Positions 34,312 through 47,152 of a DNA stretch of 63,141 bases are shown here, in pieces. The notes beneath the pieces are model-generated. The model was given only the letters and a program-made list of their open reading frames with translations, searched no databases and was not told the DNA's origin. The DNA is from Candidatus Mailhella merdavium (GTDB taxonomy: Bacteria; Desulfobacterota; Desulfovibrionia; Desulfovibrionales; Desulfovibrionaceae): NCBI GenBank assembly GCA_019119045.1, contig DWXS01000047.1, positions 1 to 63,141 of the forward strand, in the 5' to 3' direction. A program made the translations under genes and the position numbers. The stretch's first letter is position 1. Each line of letters opens with the position of its first letter.

Positions 34312-35049
34312 CTATTCTTCCTTTACCGGCTCTTCTTCGGCATGAGGATAGGGATCGTATTCCTTCGGGTCATCGAAGATATGTACGCCGTTGGGATAAT
34401 TGGCATGCTGAGGACGGGGCAGTTTATTCACCACATAATCCACATGCTCGCGCAGATCTTCGGCAGCCCTGGTCCACAGAGGATCGAGGGCGACCTTGAT
34501 GCCTTCGCGCCGCAACAGCTTCACGGCGGGCACATAGTCCGCGTCATTGGCCAGAAGCACCACACGTTCCGCCTGCTTCTTGTAGGCGATGGTGGCGAAG
34601 TCAAGGCCAAGGCGCATGTCCACACCCTTCTGGCGAATATCGGGATAAATATCCCGGCTTTCAATATCTTCCACGTCGATTTCCCCGGCCATCAGCTCGC
34701 CCAGCTTGTTGGAATCAAGCTGCCACTGACCCGCCTGCCAGGCGGATCGACCCAGACGAAGGGCAATTTCAGGCGTGGCTCTCAGACTCTGGAGAAACTG
34801 CTGCTTGCGTGCGACAAGGGGCGTCTGGGAAAAATCCACCGGCCCGTCCAGAGGATGTTCTCCCCGACCGGTGAAGGGCATGGCGTCATAAAACAGAATG
34901 CGCCCGACACATTCGTTGGGGCCAAGATGGGACAGACAGTGCCGGCGTATTCCCGGACCGTCAAAATAAAAAGCCTTGAGCGTGATGATGCGTTTGCGCA
35001 TGAACTCGCCGTCCACGACGAAAATGACATGATCCATAAAAACCTGCAT
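34312..35049 (-). CDS. NYN-domain (PIN-like) putative ribonuclease
   Basis: 245 residues. Conserved acidic residues of the NYN/LabA-like nuclease fold are seen as Asp in FVVDGEFM (about residue 13), Asp in GVDMRLGLD (about 143-149) and Asp in LLANDADYVPAV (about 167-170). A basic-acidic C-terminal tail ends EEEPVKEE. It probably cleaves RNA using a metal ion; the target is unknown. The Met at 35037 (MDHVIFVV) is an alternative start close to the domain. The gene stands alone, with its own terminator. Confidence 0.82.
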   Translation of the reverse strand: MQVFMDHVIFVVDGEFMRKRIITLKAFYFDGPGIRRHCLSHLGPNECVGRILFYDAMPFTGRGEHPLDGPVDFSQTPLVARKQQFLQSLRATPEIALRLGRSAWQAGQWQLDSNKLGELMAGEIDVEDIESRDIYPDIRQKGVDMRLGLDFATIAYKKQAERVVLLANDADYVPAVKLLRREGIKVALDPLWTRAAEDLREHVDYVVNKLPRPQHANYPNGVHIFDDPKEYDPYPHAEEEPVKEE

Positions 35050-35546
35050 TTCTTTTTTCTTGGGGAAGCAGCCCCGCGAGTGAACAAAGATATAAAAGCC
35101 CCTGCCTGGGCAGCATATTAATTACCGTCGGAGCGATATGTCTTACGAAAGGCTTTTTCCGACGCTTTCCACAGAATACGTCTCTTCTCTCCAGATTGAC
35201 AAAGCAAATCACAAGGCTGTGAGCCTTTCGCCGGTATGGGAATTAACGGCATTCGGTTAAAAACGATTCATTTCCCTGCAGTCCGAAAATTTCGGACAGG
35301 CCGTTTAAGGCACCTGAAGTATCTATACTCGCCCCGAGCTGGATAACGATAATTTCCGTATATGAAAACGTCAAGTTTTTACAGGATGTTCTCTGGCTCC
35401 CTGCGAAAAAGGCCGCGCCGACGGGCAGAGGCTTCAGTCTTTACAGAGAACAGCTTTGTCTCTATTCTTACGGCTTGCCCAAGTTCTGGCGGCCGGCCCT
35501 GTGCGGCCGGATCGCCGTGTTCGCGCATCCCCCTACGGAGTCCGTT
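35050..35546. other. 497-bp divergent intergenic region
   Basis: No gene. It carries the divergent promoters of the NYN gene and hisS; I cannot assign either confidently. Confidence 0.4.
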
Positions 35547-36797
35547 ATGGCACAGATTCAGGCCATCAAAGGTTTCGCCGACCTTTTCCCAGAAGACAGC
35601 GCCCTCTTCCTGCGTATGGAACAGGCTGCGAGAGAGGTATTTCCCCGTTACGCCTTTGGCGAACTGCGCACGCCCCTTCTCGAATACACCGAGCTTTTCT
35701 GCCGTTCCATCGGCACGGAAACAGACGTGGTGCAGAAAGAAATGTACACCTTTGCCGACAGCAGGGAACGTTCCATGACGCTGCGGCCGGAAGCCACGGC
35801 CGGCGTAATGCGCGCCTATATTGAACACGGCGTCCACGCGCGCGAATCCGTGAGCAAGTTTTTCACCATCGGCCCCATGTTCCGGCATGAACGTCCGCAG
35901 AAGGGCCGTATGCGCCAGTTCCATCAGATCAACTGCGAATGTCTCGGCCCGAAGGAACCGGAAGCGGATGCGGAACTGATCTGCATGCTCATGGACTTCC
36001 TCGGCAGGCTGGATCTGGGGGAAATCACACTTCAGATTAATTCGCTGGGCTGCCCGAACTGCCGCCCCGCCTATCGCAAACTTCTGCGCGACTGGCTGGA
36101 AAGTCTCGATCCTTCCTGCCTGTGTGAAGACTGCCGCCGCCGCATGGAAACAAATCCCCTGCGAGTGCTTGACTGCAAGGTGCCCACCTGCAAGGAACAC
36201 ACCGCCAAGGCGCCGGTCATGCTGGATCATCAGTGCCCGGAATGCGCCTCGCATTTCGACGCCGTACTCCGTCACCTCAAGGCGCAGGGCGTTCCCTTTG
36301 AAATCAATCACCGGCTGGTGCGCGGGCTGGACTATTACACCCGTACGACCTTTGAAGTGGTCTCCAACAATATCGGTTCTCAAGGCTCAATAGCCGGAGG
36401 AGGTCGCTACGACGGTCTGATCTCCTCTCTCGGAGGCCCGGAAGTCCCGGGTATAGGCTTTGCCTGCGGCATGGAACGGCTTGCCTTGCTCATGCGGGAA
36501 GAAAGCCGCATCTCCGCTCGTCCCGATTTCTATCTTGCCGCACTGGATGAAACCTGCCGCGACGCGGCCTTCAATCTGGCCCAGAATCTGCGCGGGAGCG
36601 GGCTTGCCGGGACGCTGGCCTTTGAAACGCGCAGCGTGAAAAGCACCATGCGTCAGGCCGACAAATCCCGCGCGCGCTTTGCGCTGCTTCTCGGCCCGGA
36701 CGAACTTGCAGCGGGCACAGTGGTCGTCAAGGATATGGAAAGCGGCGAACAGCGTGCCGTATCCCAGCCCGAAGCCGCGGCCGCACTCAAGGCATAA
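35547..36797 (+). CDS. hisS: Histidyl-tRNA synthetase
   Basis: 416 residues from the ATG at 35547 (GGAG upstream). The upstream in-frame ATG at 35475 adds residues unlike any HisRS. Class II motif 2 is FTIGPMFRHERPQKGRMRQFHQ. The histidine-specific motifs are LVRGLDYYTRTTFEV (HisA) and the glycine-rich SIAGGGRYDGL, with GIGFACGMERLALL as motif 3. The anticodon-binding domain follows from about residue 320. Co-oriented with aspS and def. Confidence 0.95.
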   Translation: MAQIQAIKGFADLFPEDSALFLRMEQAAREVFPRYAFGELRTPLLEYTELFCRSIGTETDVVQKEMYTFADSRERSMTLRPEATAGVMRAYIEHGVHARESVSKFFTIGPMFRHERPQKGRMRQFHQINCECLGPKEPEADAELICMLMDFLGRLDLGEITLQINSLGCPNCRPAYRKLLRDWLESLDPSCLCEDCRRRMETNPLRVLDCKVPTCKEHTAKAPVMLDHQCPECASHFDAVLRHLKAQGVPFEINHRLVRGLDYYTRTTFEVVSNNIGSQGSIAGGGRYDGLISSLGGPEVPGIGFACGMERLALLMREESRISARPDFYLAALDETCRDAAFNLAQNLRGSGLAGTLAFETRSVKSTMRQADKSRARFALLLGPDELAAGTVVVKDMESGEQRAVSQPEAAAALKA

Positions 36798-36828
36798 CCT
36801 ATCCTCAGCGATGTGAAGGACACAGAAT

Positions 36829-38712
<1,884 letters not shown>

Positions 38713-38714
38713 GC

Positions 38715-39224
38715 ATGCTGCGTCCCGTACTGCAATATCCGGATCCCCGTCTCGCTCAGAAGAGCGTTGAAGTCCCGGAGATCGACGAAGAAATCCGCCA
38801 GCTTGCCCAGGATATGCTGGATACCCTCAAAGCCATTGGAGGGGTGGGCATTGCCGCTCCTCAAATCGGCGTGTTCAAACGGGTCATCATCCTTGATCTC
38901 TCGCAGGAGCTGAAAGATCCGGATGCTCCGCAGGAATTCAAGGCCCTGGTCAACCCCAGAGTCACCGTTCTCGATCCCGCTCTTCATGCCGAAAATGAGG
39001 GCTGTCTGTCCGTGCCGGATTATCGCGCACTGGTCAAACGCCCCAGACGCGTTGCGCTCGACGCTCTGGATCTGGATGGGAACCCGGTTCATCTTGAAGG
39101 TGACGGCTACTACGGCGCAGCCATGCAGCATGAAACCGATCACCTCGACGGCAAGCTGTTCATCGATCACCTCAGCTATCTCAAGCGTTCCCTGTACGAC
39201 AAGAAAATCCGCAAGGCGCGCTGA
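38715..39224 (+). CDS. def: Peptide deformylase
   Basis: 169 residues. Removes the formyl group from new N-termini. The three signature motifs are GVGIAAPQIG, EGCLSVPDYR (metal Cys) and QHETDHLDG (HExxH-type, metal His and catalytic Glu). Ribosome site GGAG sits inside the end of aspS, so translation is coupled. A strong terminator follows. Confidence 0.97.
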   Translation: MLRPVLQYPDPRLAQKSVEVPEIDEEIRQLAQDMLDTLKAIGGVGIAAPQIGVFKRVIILDLSQELKDPDAPQEFKALVNPRVTVLDPALHAENEGCLSVPDYRALVKRPRRVALDALDLDGNPVHLEGDGYYGAAMQHETDHLDGKLFIDHLSYLKRSLYDKKIRKAR

Positions 39225-39246
39225 TTGCCCATACATAATGTCTGCT

Positions 39247-39286
39247 ACAGGGGGGAGTATCCGCGAGGGTACTCCCCCTGTTTTTT
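39247..39286 (+). terminator. Rho-independent terminator after def
   Basis: ACAGGGGGGAGTA pairs with TACTCCCCCTGT around 10 bases and is followed by TTTTTT. Confidence 0.9.
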
Positions 39287-39727
39287 CATCGCTTATGGCG
39301 GCTCCCGGCCCGCGTTCTGCCGCAGATACGCCGAGGCCTCTGCAAGGGGCGCACGGAACGGCAGCAAAAGGCCTCTCTACTCTCCGAAACGCATCCTCTC
39401 TGGAGCTGTCCGGACGCGCAAGACATCGTGAGCAGAAAGCTCCCCTGCAATATTTCGTTCACAGCCGCATTACTGTGCCATTTTAATACATTGCGTCCGT
39501 AAACCTGCCGTCTTTCTCTTCACGTCTTCGGGCATAGCATCCCGGCACAGCATGAATATATACCAGAGTTCAGAACATCTTGCTCCTGAACATATCTGTC
39601 GGCCCTGCCTGTATGCCCTGCGGGCCGCCGTTCGGGAGGCTACTCTGCACGTACGTTGCTGCTGCTCCGGCCCCGCGCCGCAGTCTCGCATTGCCTGGCT
39701 CCGGGAGCATGTTCAAAAAGAAAACGT
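39287..39727. other. 441-bp intergenic region
   Basis: Nothing coding is supported. It separates the convergent def and NtrC-type regulator genes. Confidence 0.4.
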
Positions 39728-41077
39728 TTAATCCAGACCGTATTTTTTCAGCTTGCTGTGCAGGGTGGCACGGGTAATGCCCAGACGCCGTGCAGCCTCG
39801 CTCTTATTGTCGTCCGTTTCGCGCAGGGTCGCCTCTATGGCCTTGCGCTCGACATCTTCCAGAGACATGGAACCGAGAGCCAGCTCTTCATCTTCCGGCG
39901 CATCGGAGGCATTCTGCACGGCCAGAGGAAGGGCACGTTCCGCAATATATTCTCCGCCGGACAGAATAACGGCGCGTTCCACGGCATTTTCCAGCTCGCG
40001 CACATTGCCCGGCCAGCCATAACGCAGCATGGCGTCCATGGCCTGCGGCGTAAAACCCTTGATGGTCTTGCGATTGGCGGCGGCATGACGCTCAAGAAAG
40101 GTCGAAGCCAGCAGCGGAATATCCTCCCTTCGCGCGCGCAAGGGCGGAACTTCCAGACCTATGACGTTAAGCCGATAAAAAAGATCCTCACGGAAACGTC
40201 CCGCCGCCACTTCTTCAGCCAGAACGCGGTTGGTTGCCGAAATGACCCGCACATCCACCTTTATGGTTTCATCGCAGCCCACGCGCTGTACTTCCCCCTG
40301 CTGAAGCACACGCAAAAGTTTAGCCTGAAGCGCAAGAGGCATTTCCCCTATTTCATCCAGAAACAGCGTTCCTCCGTGGGCCTGGACAAAACGTCCTTCC
40401 CGCCGCCGATCCGCACCGGTAAACGCGCCTTTCTCATGTCCGAACAGCTCGGATTCCAGAAGATTTTCCGCCAGCGCAGCGCAGTTGATGGTCACAAAAG
40501 GCTTGTCCCGTCTGGTGCTTGCCGCCTGAATGGCCCGCGCCACAAGTTCCTTGCCTGTGCCCGATTCCCCTGAAATAAGCACTGTGGCTTCAGTGGGAGC
40601 GACGGTCTCAACCATGTTCACCAGCTCGCGCATGGCGTCGCTTCTGCCCAGAAGCAAAGACGATGCCTCGCTCTGGGTACGGCCCGGCTCCTGATTTTCC
40701 CGAGCCTGCCGCGTGTGATCCAGAGCGCGTTCAAGAGCCAGCTTCAGCTCTTCCAGCTCCAGCGGCTTGGTAAGATAGTCATATGCCCCGAGGCGCAAGG
40801 CATCCACCGCGCTTTGTACGGAAGACCAGGCCGTCATGATCAGAACAGGAATGGAGGGATTCCATTCGCGTATCTCCCGGAGCGCGGCGATACCGTCCAT
40901 GCGGGCCATGCGCACATCCGTGAGAACAGCGTCAAAAGCTTTCTGTTTGACCTGCTCCACGGCGGCGGTGCCGTCTTCCGCCTCTTCCACGGCATAGCCC
41001 CAGCCTCGCAATACCGTGCGCAACATGGAGCGGTGGGGAGCATCGTCATCGACGATCAGAATTAACGGCCGCGGCAT
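39728..41077 (-). CDS. Sigma-54-dependent NtrC-family response regulator (pair 1)
   Basis: 449 residues. The receiver domain (about 1-120) has acidic residues in LIVDDDAPH and the phospho-Asp in [13 protein letters not shown]. The AAA+ domain has Walker A GESGTGKE, the sigma-54 contact loop GAFTGADRR, and Walker [13 protein letters not shown]. The C-terminal Fis-type helix-turn-helix ([22 protein letters not shown], [12 protein letters not shown]) binds enhancer DNA. Cognate kinase 41087-42709 lies 9 bases upstream. The closest paralogue in the window is the regulator at 45746-47152. Confidence 0.93.
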   Translation of the reverse strand: MPRPLILIVDDDAPHRSMLRTVLRGWGYAVEEAEDGTAAVEQVKQKAFDAVLTDVRMARMDGIAALREIREWNPSIPVLIMTAWSSVQSAVDALRLGAYDYLTKPLELEELKLALERALDHTRQARENQEPGRTQSEASSLLLGRSDAMRELVNMVETVAPTEATVLISGESGTGKELVARAIQAASTRRDKPFVTINCAALAENLLESELFGHEKGAFTGADRRREGRFVQAHGGTLFLDEIGEMPLALQAKLLRVLQQGEVQRVGCDETIKVDVRVISATNRVLAEEVAAGRFREDLFYRLNVIGLEVPPLRARREDIPLLASTFLERHAAANRKTIKGFTPQAMDAMLRYGWPGNVRELENAVERAVILSGGEYIAERALPLAVQNASDAPEDEELALGSMSLEDVERKAIEATLRETDDNKSEAARRLGITRATLHSKLKKYGLD

Positions 41078-41086
41078 GATTACACC

Positions 41087-42709
41087 TTACCTCTTTGAGC
41101 TTTCCGAGCCGTCGGGAGTCATCTCCGCCTCATCGGAAAGAGCGGACGATGCGGAACGTTCTTCTTCCCGCGCAAGTTCTTCAACAGCTTCGGGTGTGGC
41201 GGGCAGAACAAAATGAACGACAGTTCCGCGTTTCGGGCCTGCCGTTTCGGACGTGATGCGCACACTGCCCCCGTGCGCTTCCGTCACCTTGAGTACCATG
41301 GCAAGGCCAAGCCCCGTACCCTGGCTCTTGGTGGTAAAGTAGGGATCAAATATACGGTTCAGTATATCCGGAGGAATGCCGGGGCCGTTGTCGCACACAT
41401 CCAGATGCATGCGATTCCCCTGTCTGTGGATGATGAGGCGCAGTTCTCCCCCCCCTCCCATAGCCTCCACGGCATTGAGGCAGACATTGAGCAGAGCCTG
41501 ACGAAAGCGGTCAGGATCCAGCCAGGCTTCCCCCTCGCCCTCTCTGGTCAGGGTTATGCCCCGCTGCGTTGCGTCCTGCGTCAGCAGGCGCAGCGTATTA
41601 TCCACCAGCGCGGCCATATCCACCTGACGGGGATGAATATCCGTCGGACGGGATACGCCGATGAGGTCGGAAATAACTCTGTTCAGGCGATCCACTTCCT
41701 GCACCATGACGCGCGCAGCCTCACGATCTTCGCTCCCCTCCGGAAAGCGTCCGCCGAGATAGGAGGCATATCCCTTGATGGAGCTGAGAGGATTGCGCAG
41801 TTCATGCGCAACGCCTGCGGCAAGATCCCCGACGGCAGCCAGCTTTTCCCGCCGTCTCACTTCCGCCTCAAGCTGTCTGTTCTTTGCCAGCATCTGCCGG
41901 GCCATGCTTTCGGCAGCCTTCATCCGTCTCCTGTTTTCCGCGCTGTACTCGAAATATTGAATGGCAAGAATGGCGGCAACAGACGCGACTATGGCCAGCA
42001 AGGCCGTAATCAGGGCGGAGCGTGCATTCTGGCGACGCATATCCTGCAATGGCCCAGGATCCTGCCCTATGAACACCCGTAACGGAGGGGAGGCGATGAC
42101 CACATTCACGCCTCCGCTTATATCTTTGGTTTTAGGATCCATCAGCTTGAGACTGTGCCGCTGAAAGAGCGCAAGGGAACGCTGAACCACAAAAGCCCGG
42201 CGATCTTCCATATCCATGATACGCCAGTTCCGGCTTGGTTCCAGCATGTCGTATTCTTCCAGAGGCACAGCGTCATCAGAAGGCTCTTCGAGCTCATCTG
42301 CTCCGCTCTCTGAAGGCTGCGTCAGAAGCAGCATTTCCTCCGGAGTGACCGCTCTGCCGTCCACGCGAAGCATCTTTCCCACACGCTCGCGATCGCTGTG
42401 CGCTATGATGCGCCCATCCTCAAGCGTCAGTGCAACAAAGAGCAAGTCCTCCCGTGCTGCAAGATCTTCCAGCAGGGCCTGAAGCTGCACGCCCGCCTGC
42501 GTACGCATATCGCTGCGCAGGCTGCTTTCAAACAAACTGATGATGACATTGCCCCGTTCCTCCAGCATCCGGGCCATGGCGTTTTCCGTCTGTCGCAGAC
42601 TGCGCCCGGTGAAGACCCCCACCACAACAACCATGATGAGCAGTATTCCCGCAAGATGCAGAGAGGAAAGCGGCATATGCCGGAAAAAGGAAAAACGTTT
42701 TTTACTCAC
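41087..42709 (-). CDS. Membrane sensor histidine kinase (pair 1)
   Basis: 540 residues from a GTG at 42709, placed because an ATG-led start at 42910 would read through the hppA terminator into hppA; the ATG at 42676 is a second choice. The protein has one membrane helix near the N-terminus (HLAGILLIMVVVVGVF), a periplasmic sensor domain (about 45-255) and a second helix (about 265-285). The sensor has an acidic stretch of Glu/Asp (SESGADELEEPSDDAVPLEEYD region) that could bind metal or cations, by inference. The H-box is GVAHELRNPLSSIKG, and N, G1 and G2 boxes follow (NVCLNAVEAM, DNGPGIPPD, GTGLGLAM). No PAS domain, unlike the second kinase. Confidence 0.88.
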   Translation of the reverse strand: MSKKRFSFFRHMPLSSLHLAGILLIMVVVVGVFTGRSLRQTENAMARMLEERGNVIISLFESSLRSDMRTQAGVQLQALLEDLAAREDLLFVALTLEDGRIIAHSDRERVGKMLRVDGRAVTPEEMLLLTQPSESGADELEEPSDDAVPLEEYDMLEPSRNWRIMDMEDRRAFVVQRSLALFQRHSLKLMDPKTKDISGGVNVVIASPPLRVFIGQDPGPLQDMRRQNARSALITALLAIVASVAAILAIQYFEYSAENRRRMKAAESMARQMLAKNRQLEAEVRRREKLAAVGDLAAGVAHELRNPLSSIKGYASYLGGRFPEGSEDREAARVMVQEVDRLNRVISDLIGVSRPTDIHPRQVDMAALVDNTLRLLTQDATQRGITLTREGEGEAWLDPDRFRQALLNVCLNAVEAMGGGGELRLIIHRQGNRMHLDVCDNGPGIPPDILNRIFDPYFTTKSQGTGLGLAMVLKVTEAHGGSVRITSETAGPKRGTVVHFVLPATPEAVEELAREEERSASSALSDEAEMTPDGSESSKR

Positions 42710-42816
42710 GGATAACTCGGATACGGACGTAACATAGCGCGCCACGTCGAAATACAGCGCGCAATGTTTCAAAAAAAATAAGCCTTCCCGGGATAAGGAG
42801 CAAGCATTTGTCTCAT

Positions 42817-42851
42817 AAAAAAAGGCTGGCGGAGCCGTAACTCCGTCAGCC
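42817..42851 (-). terminator. Rho-independent terminator of hppA
   Basis: Minus strand: GGCTGACGGAG and CTCCGCCAGCC pair (one mismatch) around six bases and are followed by seven T residues, 25 bases past the hppA stop. Confidence 0.9.
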
Positions 42852-42875
42852 TCCGTTTTTACTGACGCATGCCTG

Positions 42876-44957
42876 TTAGGCGAGGGCCTGAAGAAGCAGA
42901 AGCGCCACAATATTTATGATCTTGATCATCGGGTTAATGGCCGGCCCTGCGGTATCCTTATAGGGATCGCCCACAGTATCCCCGGTCACGGCAGCCTTGT
43001 GGGCATCGGAACCCTTGCCGCCGTAATTGCCGTCTTCAATATACTTCTTGGCGTTGTCCCACGCGCCGCCGCCGGAGGTCATGGAAATGGCCACGAACAG
43101 GCCCGTAACGATGGTGCCCATGAGCATGGCTCCGAGGCAGGCAAAGGCCGCAGCCTGACCGCCCACTGCGGAAATCACGAAATACAGAACGACGGGAGCG
43201 AGTACCGGCAGTAAAGAAGGCGCAATCATTTCACGGATGGCCGCCTTGGTCAGCATATCCACAGCCGCGCTGTAATCAGGCTTGGCCGTACCTTCCATGA
43301 TGCCGGGAATTTCCTTGAACTGACGACGCACTTCAATAACCACGGCGGAGCCGGCGCGTCCCACGCTCATCATGCCCATGGCGCCGAACAGATACGGCAG
43401 CAGACCGCCGATGAACAGACCGACAAGCACATACGGGTCCTGAAGCGCGAACCGTACGTCGAGATTGGGGAAATAACGGCTGAGGTCTTCAGTATAGGAA
43501 GCAAAGAGAACCAGAGCGGCCAGAGCGGCGGAACCGATGGCATAGCCCTTGGTCACGGCCTTGGTGGTATTGCCCACGGCGTCGAGAGCATCGGTCACTT
43601 CGCGCACTTCTTCAGGCAGTCCGGACATTTCCGCAATACCGCCCGCATTGTCGGTTACCGGGCCGTATGCGTCGAGAGCAACGACCATACCGGCAAGAGC
43701 CAACATGGTGGTGGCGGCAATGGCCACGCCGAAAAGTCCGGCGCTGGCATAAGCCACAAGGATGCCCGCACAGATAACCAGCACCGGCAGCGCGGTGGAT
43801 TCCATGGATACGGCAAGCCCCTGAATGACGTTGGTTCCATGACCGGTGGTAGACGCCTTGGCGATGCTGCGCACAGGACGGAAGGCCGTAGCGGTATAAT
43901 ATTCCGTAATCCAGACCAGCAGACCGGTCACGCCGAGCCCGGCAAAGCAGCAGACAATCAGATTCCATGCGCTGAAGGCTCTGCCCTGAATGACCATTTC
44001 ATGCTCGCCGCCGAAATAGATCAGCGTCATAAGGGCGACCAGAACAGCGGAAATGCCGGCCGTGGCAAGCAGACCGCGATACAGGGCCTTCATGATTTTC
44101 TTTTCAGAACCGAGCTTCACGAACCTGGTTCCGAGTACGGAAGCGATGATGCACACTGCGCTGATGATCAGGGGGAACATCATCATTTTTGCCTGGAGCG
44201 CACCTTCAAAATAGATGGAGGCCAGGAGCATGGTAGCGACGACGGTCACCGCGTAGGTTTCAAACAGGTCGGCGGCCATACCGGCGCAGTCGCCCACGTT
44301 GTCGCCCACGTTGTCGGCGATAACGGCAGGGTTGCGGGGGTCGTCTTCGGGAATACCGGCTTCGACCTTGCCCACGAGGTCAGCGCCGACGTCCGCACCC
44401 TTGGTGAAGATACCGCCGCCCAGACGGGCAAAAATGGAAATCAGGGATGCGCCGAAGGAAAGAGCCACCAGAGCCTGCATGAGTTCACTCTGTGAAACGC
44501 CGCAGATGGAAAGCAGGATGTAGTAAATGCTCACGCCCAGAAGCCCGAGGCCCACCACCAGCAGACCGGTGATCGCACCGGACTGAAAGGCGATGTTCAG
44601 CGCGGGAACCAGCCCGCCGCGCGCTGCTTCCGCCGTACGCACGTTGGCGCGCACGGAAACATTCATGCCGATAAAGCCGGCCGCACCGGAGAGGCATGCG
44701 CCGATGACAAAACCGAGAGCGACCTTGAAAGAAAGAGCGAAGAGCAGAAGCACGGCAACCACCACGCCGACGATGGCGATGGTGCGATACTGGCGGCTCA
44801 AATAGGCCTGCGCACCTTCCTGAATGGCGGAAGCGATGCGCTGCATCTCTTCGGTGCCGGTACCGGCGGCCAGCACGCCTTTTGACGCCTTGTAGGCGTG
44901 AAACAATGCTGTCCCGGCGCAAATGAGCACCAGCAGCAGGGAAACGGGCACGACCAT
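42876..44957 (-). CDS. hppA: Membrane-bound proton-translocating pyrophosphatase
   Basis: 693 residues with about 16 membrane spans. It hydrolyses pyrophosphate and pumps ions. The hallmark [18 protein letters not shown] and [19 protein letters not shown] lie near residues 175-215. Another pyrophosphate-binding Asp cluster is in [15 protein letters not shown] (near residue 630), followed by [20 protein letters not shown]. The GNTTKA motif near residue 463 has Lys where K+-dependent enzymes have Ala, pointing to a K+-independent H+ pump. A GGGGG ribosome site precedes the ATG. It is flanked by the two NtrC-type systems but has its own terminator. Confidence 0.95.
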   Translation of the reverse strand: MVVPVSLLLVLICAGTALFHAYKASKGVLAAGTGTEEMQRIASAIQEGAQAYLSRQYRTIAIVGVVVAVLLLFALSFKVALGFVIGACLSGAAGFIGMNVSVRANVRTAEAARGGLVPALNIAFQSGAITGLLVVGLGLLGVSIYYILLSICGVSQSELMQALVALSFGASLISIFARLGGGIFTKGADVGADLVGKVEAGIPEDDPRNPAVIADNVGDNVGDCAGMAADLFETYAVTVVATMLLASIYFEGALQAKMMMFPLIISAVCIIASVLGTRFVKLGSEKKIMKALYRGLLATAGISAVLVALMTLIYFGGEHEMVIQGRAFSAWNLIVCCFAGLGVTGLLVWITEYYTATAFRPVRSIAKASTTGHGTNVIQGLAVSMESTALPVLVICAGILVAYASAGLFGVAIAATTMLALAGMVVALDAYGPVTDNAGGIAEMSGLPEEVREVTDALDAVGNTTKAVTKGYAIGSAALAALVLFASYTEDLSRYFPNLDVRFALQDPYVLVGLFIGGLLPYLFGAMGMMSVGRAGSAVVIEVRRQFKEIPGIMEGTAKPDYSAAVDMLTKAAIREMIAPSLLPVLAPVVLYFVISAVGGQAAAFACLGAMLMGTIVTGLFVAISMTSGGGAWDNAKKYIEDGNYGGKGSDAHKAAVTGDTVGDPYKDTAGPAINPMIKIINIVALLLLQALA

Positions 44958-45745
44958 AATACCCCCGATAAAAATGGTGAAAGGTAGACAGGAACCGGGA
45001 ACGCCCCGGCGACTCGCTTTTGTGCGACAGAAAAGGATATCAGGTTAGATTGTGCCTGACAAGTTTGAAAGAAGCGGAAAAGAGGTACGGAAGAGGTCCG
45101 CGGGCACATATCGACGCTTCCCGCATGAAGCTGCACATCTGAAAAAACAGACAAGTCCCGGGGAAGAAAGGAAAATTCCGCACCCGAGGCTGAACCCCGC
45201 CCAACAAAACGAGCTGTTACGGAAACAAGGACGAATGCCCCGCAGCACACGGCATACCTCATCGTCTCCAGGACACTCCCGGCCTCCGGGGCAACAGCGC
45301 GTCAAAAGCTGCCCTCTGATTGCGGAAACGTATGAAAACCGAAAGCTCAATGCTGAAAAATCAAGCAACCTCCCTATGCCGACAGCCCGAAAGAGTACGG
45401 AGGATATGCTCTGCCGCTGCCCCGATCCAGATCAGCAAATGCCCGGGGCAGAGCTGTTCTCTGCAAAGGCCCCATAGCAAGGGAACAGGCCGCAATCAAC
45501 GCGATTTTTTCATATCACGGCATACGTAAAAGCGAGCGAATTTCCTGCTCTCCGAATATTTGCCTGATGGTTGCTCATCAGGCTTCAGTACGAAGGTTGC
45601 CGCTCCCCGAAGGGGCAAGCCCTCCGTCGCAGGCCCTGTCTGCTTTCCAGGCTGAACGGAGTATGCGCTTCTGCAACTTCAAATGTTTTTTGACGGATAT
45701 GAACGCGGCGTGCGGACTCTCCTTCTCGGCCTCTCCTGAACAGGC
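44958..45745. other. 788-bp intergenic region
   Basis: No convincing gene. It holds a CTGATG/CATCAG hairpin near 45564-45582 and short GC-rich inverted repeats near 45605-45625 (CTCCCCGAAGGGGC). The hppA promoter should lie at its left end on the minus strand, but no clean box pair is visible. Confidence 0.4.
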
Positions 45746-47152
45746 TCACTCATCACTGCCGGAATTCAAGCCGTAACTCTTGAGCTTCGTATGCAGCGTC
45801 TTGCGGGAAATTCCCAGACGCTTGGCGGCCTCGCTTTTGTTGTCCCCGCATTCCTTCACGGTTTTGATGATGAAGTCCCGCTCCATATCTTCCAGAGTGA
45901 CGGGAGAAGGCCCGTCATGCTCCTGTCCGGAAACGGAAGAACGCTCAGCATGATGTTCCTCCGGGAGAGCAAGCTCCGGATGATAGGCTTCCACCACGGC
46001 CTGGGGCAGTTCCCGTTCTGAGACATATTGTCCGCAGAGCAGTACCACGGCGCGTTCCACGGCGTTTTCCAGTTCGCGCACATTGCCCGGCCAGCTGTAG
46101 CGAATGAGCATGTCCATGGCCAGAGGAGTAAAGCCCTTGACCTCCTTACGGTTGCGCTGACCGTGGATATTCAGAAAATGCTGGGCAAGCAGCGGAATGT
46201 CTTCGGGGCGTTCCGCAAGAGAAGGTACGGAAATGCTGACGACGTTGAGCCGGTAATAAAGATCTTCCCGAAAACGTCCCGCGCGAACTTCTTCCAGCAG
46301 ATTCCGGTTGGTTGCCGCCACAATGCGGACATCCACCGATATCGTATCATCGCTGCCCACGCGCTGAATTTCCCGTTGTTGCAGGGCCCGCAGCAGTTTG
46401 ACCTGCATCTGGAGAGGAATCTCTCCTATTTCATCGAGAAAGAGAGTTCCGCCTGAAGCCTGGAGGAAACGGCCCTCACGGCGTTTATCCGCCCCGGTGA
46501 ACGCACCCTTTTCATGCCCGAACAGTTCCGATTCCAGCAGATTTTCCGACAAAGCCGCGCAGTTGACCGCCACCCAGGGGCCTGCGGAACGCGCGCTGAG
46601 CTGATGTATGGAGCGGGCGACAAGTTCCTTACCCGTACCGGATTTGCCGGTAATAAGCACAGTGGCGTCAGAAGGAGCAACGGTTTCGATCAGTTCCAGC
46701 ATACGCCTGATGGCCGGAGAATTGCCAACAATGGTACGACTGCCCTTCTCGGCCCGGAGCTGGGAGTTTTCCGCCTTGAGCTGACTGTGTTCAAGCGTGC
46801 GGTTCAGCGTCAGTTTGAGTACATCGAAATCCAGCGGCTTGATCAGATAATCATAGGCGCCGGATTTCAGTGCCTCTACGGCGCTTTCCACAGCGGAATA
46901 CGCAGTCATCAGAACCACGGGAACGGCGGGATTATATTCCTTTATTCCCCTAAGGGCGGTGATGCCGTCCATATCCGGCATACGTATGTCCATAAGAACC
47001 ACATCAAAAGGCCCTTTCCGAACCTTTTCCACCGCCTGAACGCCATTGACCGCACTCTCCACGCGATATCCCCACTTACCAAGCAGGGCTTCCAGCATGA
47101 GGCGGTGACCATTATCATCGTCAACAACAAGAATCGAGGGCCTGGCCGTCAT
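45746..47152 (-). CDS. Sigma-54-dependent NtrC-family response regulator (pair 2, ZraR-like)
   Basis: 468 residues, same architecture as the pair 1 regulator: receiver (VVDDDNGHR; phospho-Asp in VVLMDIRMPDMDG), AAA+ domain with Walker A GKSGTGKE, loop GAFTGADKRREGRF, Walker [12 protein letters not shown], and a Fis helix-turn-helix (NKSEAAKRLGISRKTLHTK). The gene overlaps the stop of its upstream kinase gene by 4 bases. It is divergent from the zraP-like gene whose sigma-54 promoter it very likely activates. Confidence 0.93.
   Translation of the reverse strand: MTARPSILVVDDDNGHRLMLEALLGKWGYRVESAVNGVQAVEKVRKGPFDVVLMDIRMPDMDGITALRGIKEYNPAVPVVLMTAYSAVESAVEALKSGAYDYLIKPLDFDVLKLTLNRTLEHSQLKAENSQLRAEKGSRTIVGNSPAIRRMLELIETVAPSDATVLITGKSGTGKELVARSIHQLSARSAGPWVAVNCAALSENLLESELFGHEKGAFTGADKRREGRFLQASGGTLFLDEIGEIPLQMQVKLLRALQQREIQRVGSDDTISVDVRIVAATNRNLLEEVRAGRFREDLYYRLNVVSISVPSLAERPEDIPLLAQHFLNIHGQRNRKEVKGFTPLAMDMLIRYSWPGNVRELENAVERAVVLLCGQYVSERELPQAVVEAYHPELALPEEHHAERSSVSGQEHDGPSPVTLEDMERDFIIKTVKECGDNKSEAAKRLGISRKTLHTKLKSYGLNSGSDE

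Noticed and set aside
42710..42910. N-terminal extension of the pair 1 kinase from an ATG at 42910
   Set aside because: It would read back through the hppA terminator and the end of hppA, and the added residues have no membrane or signal character.
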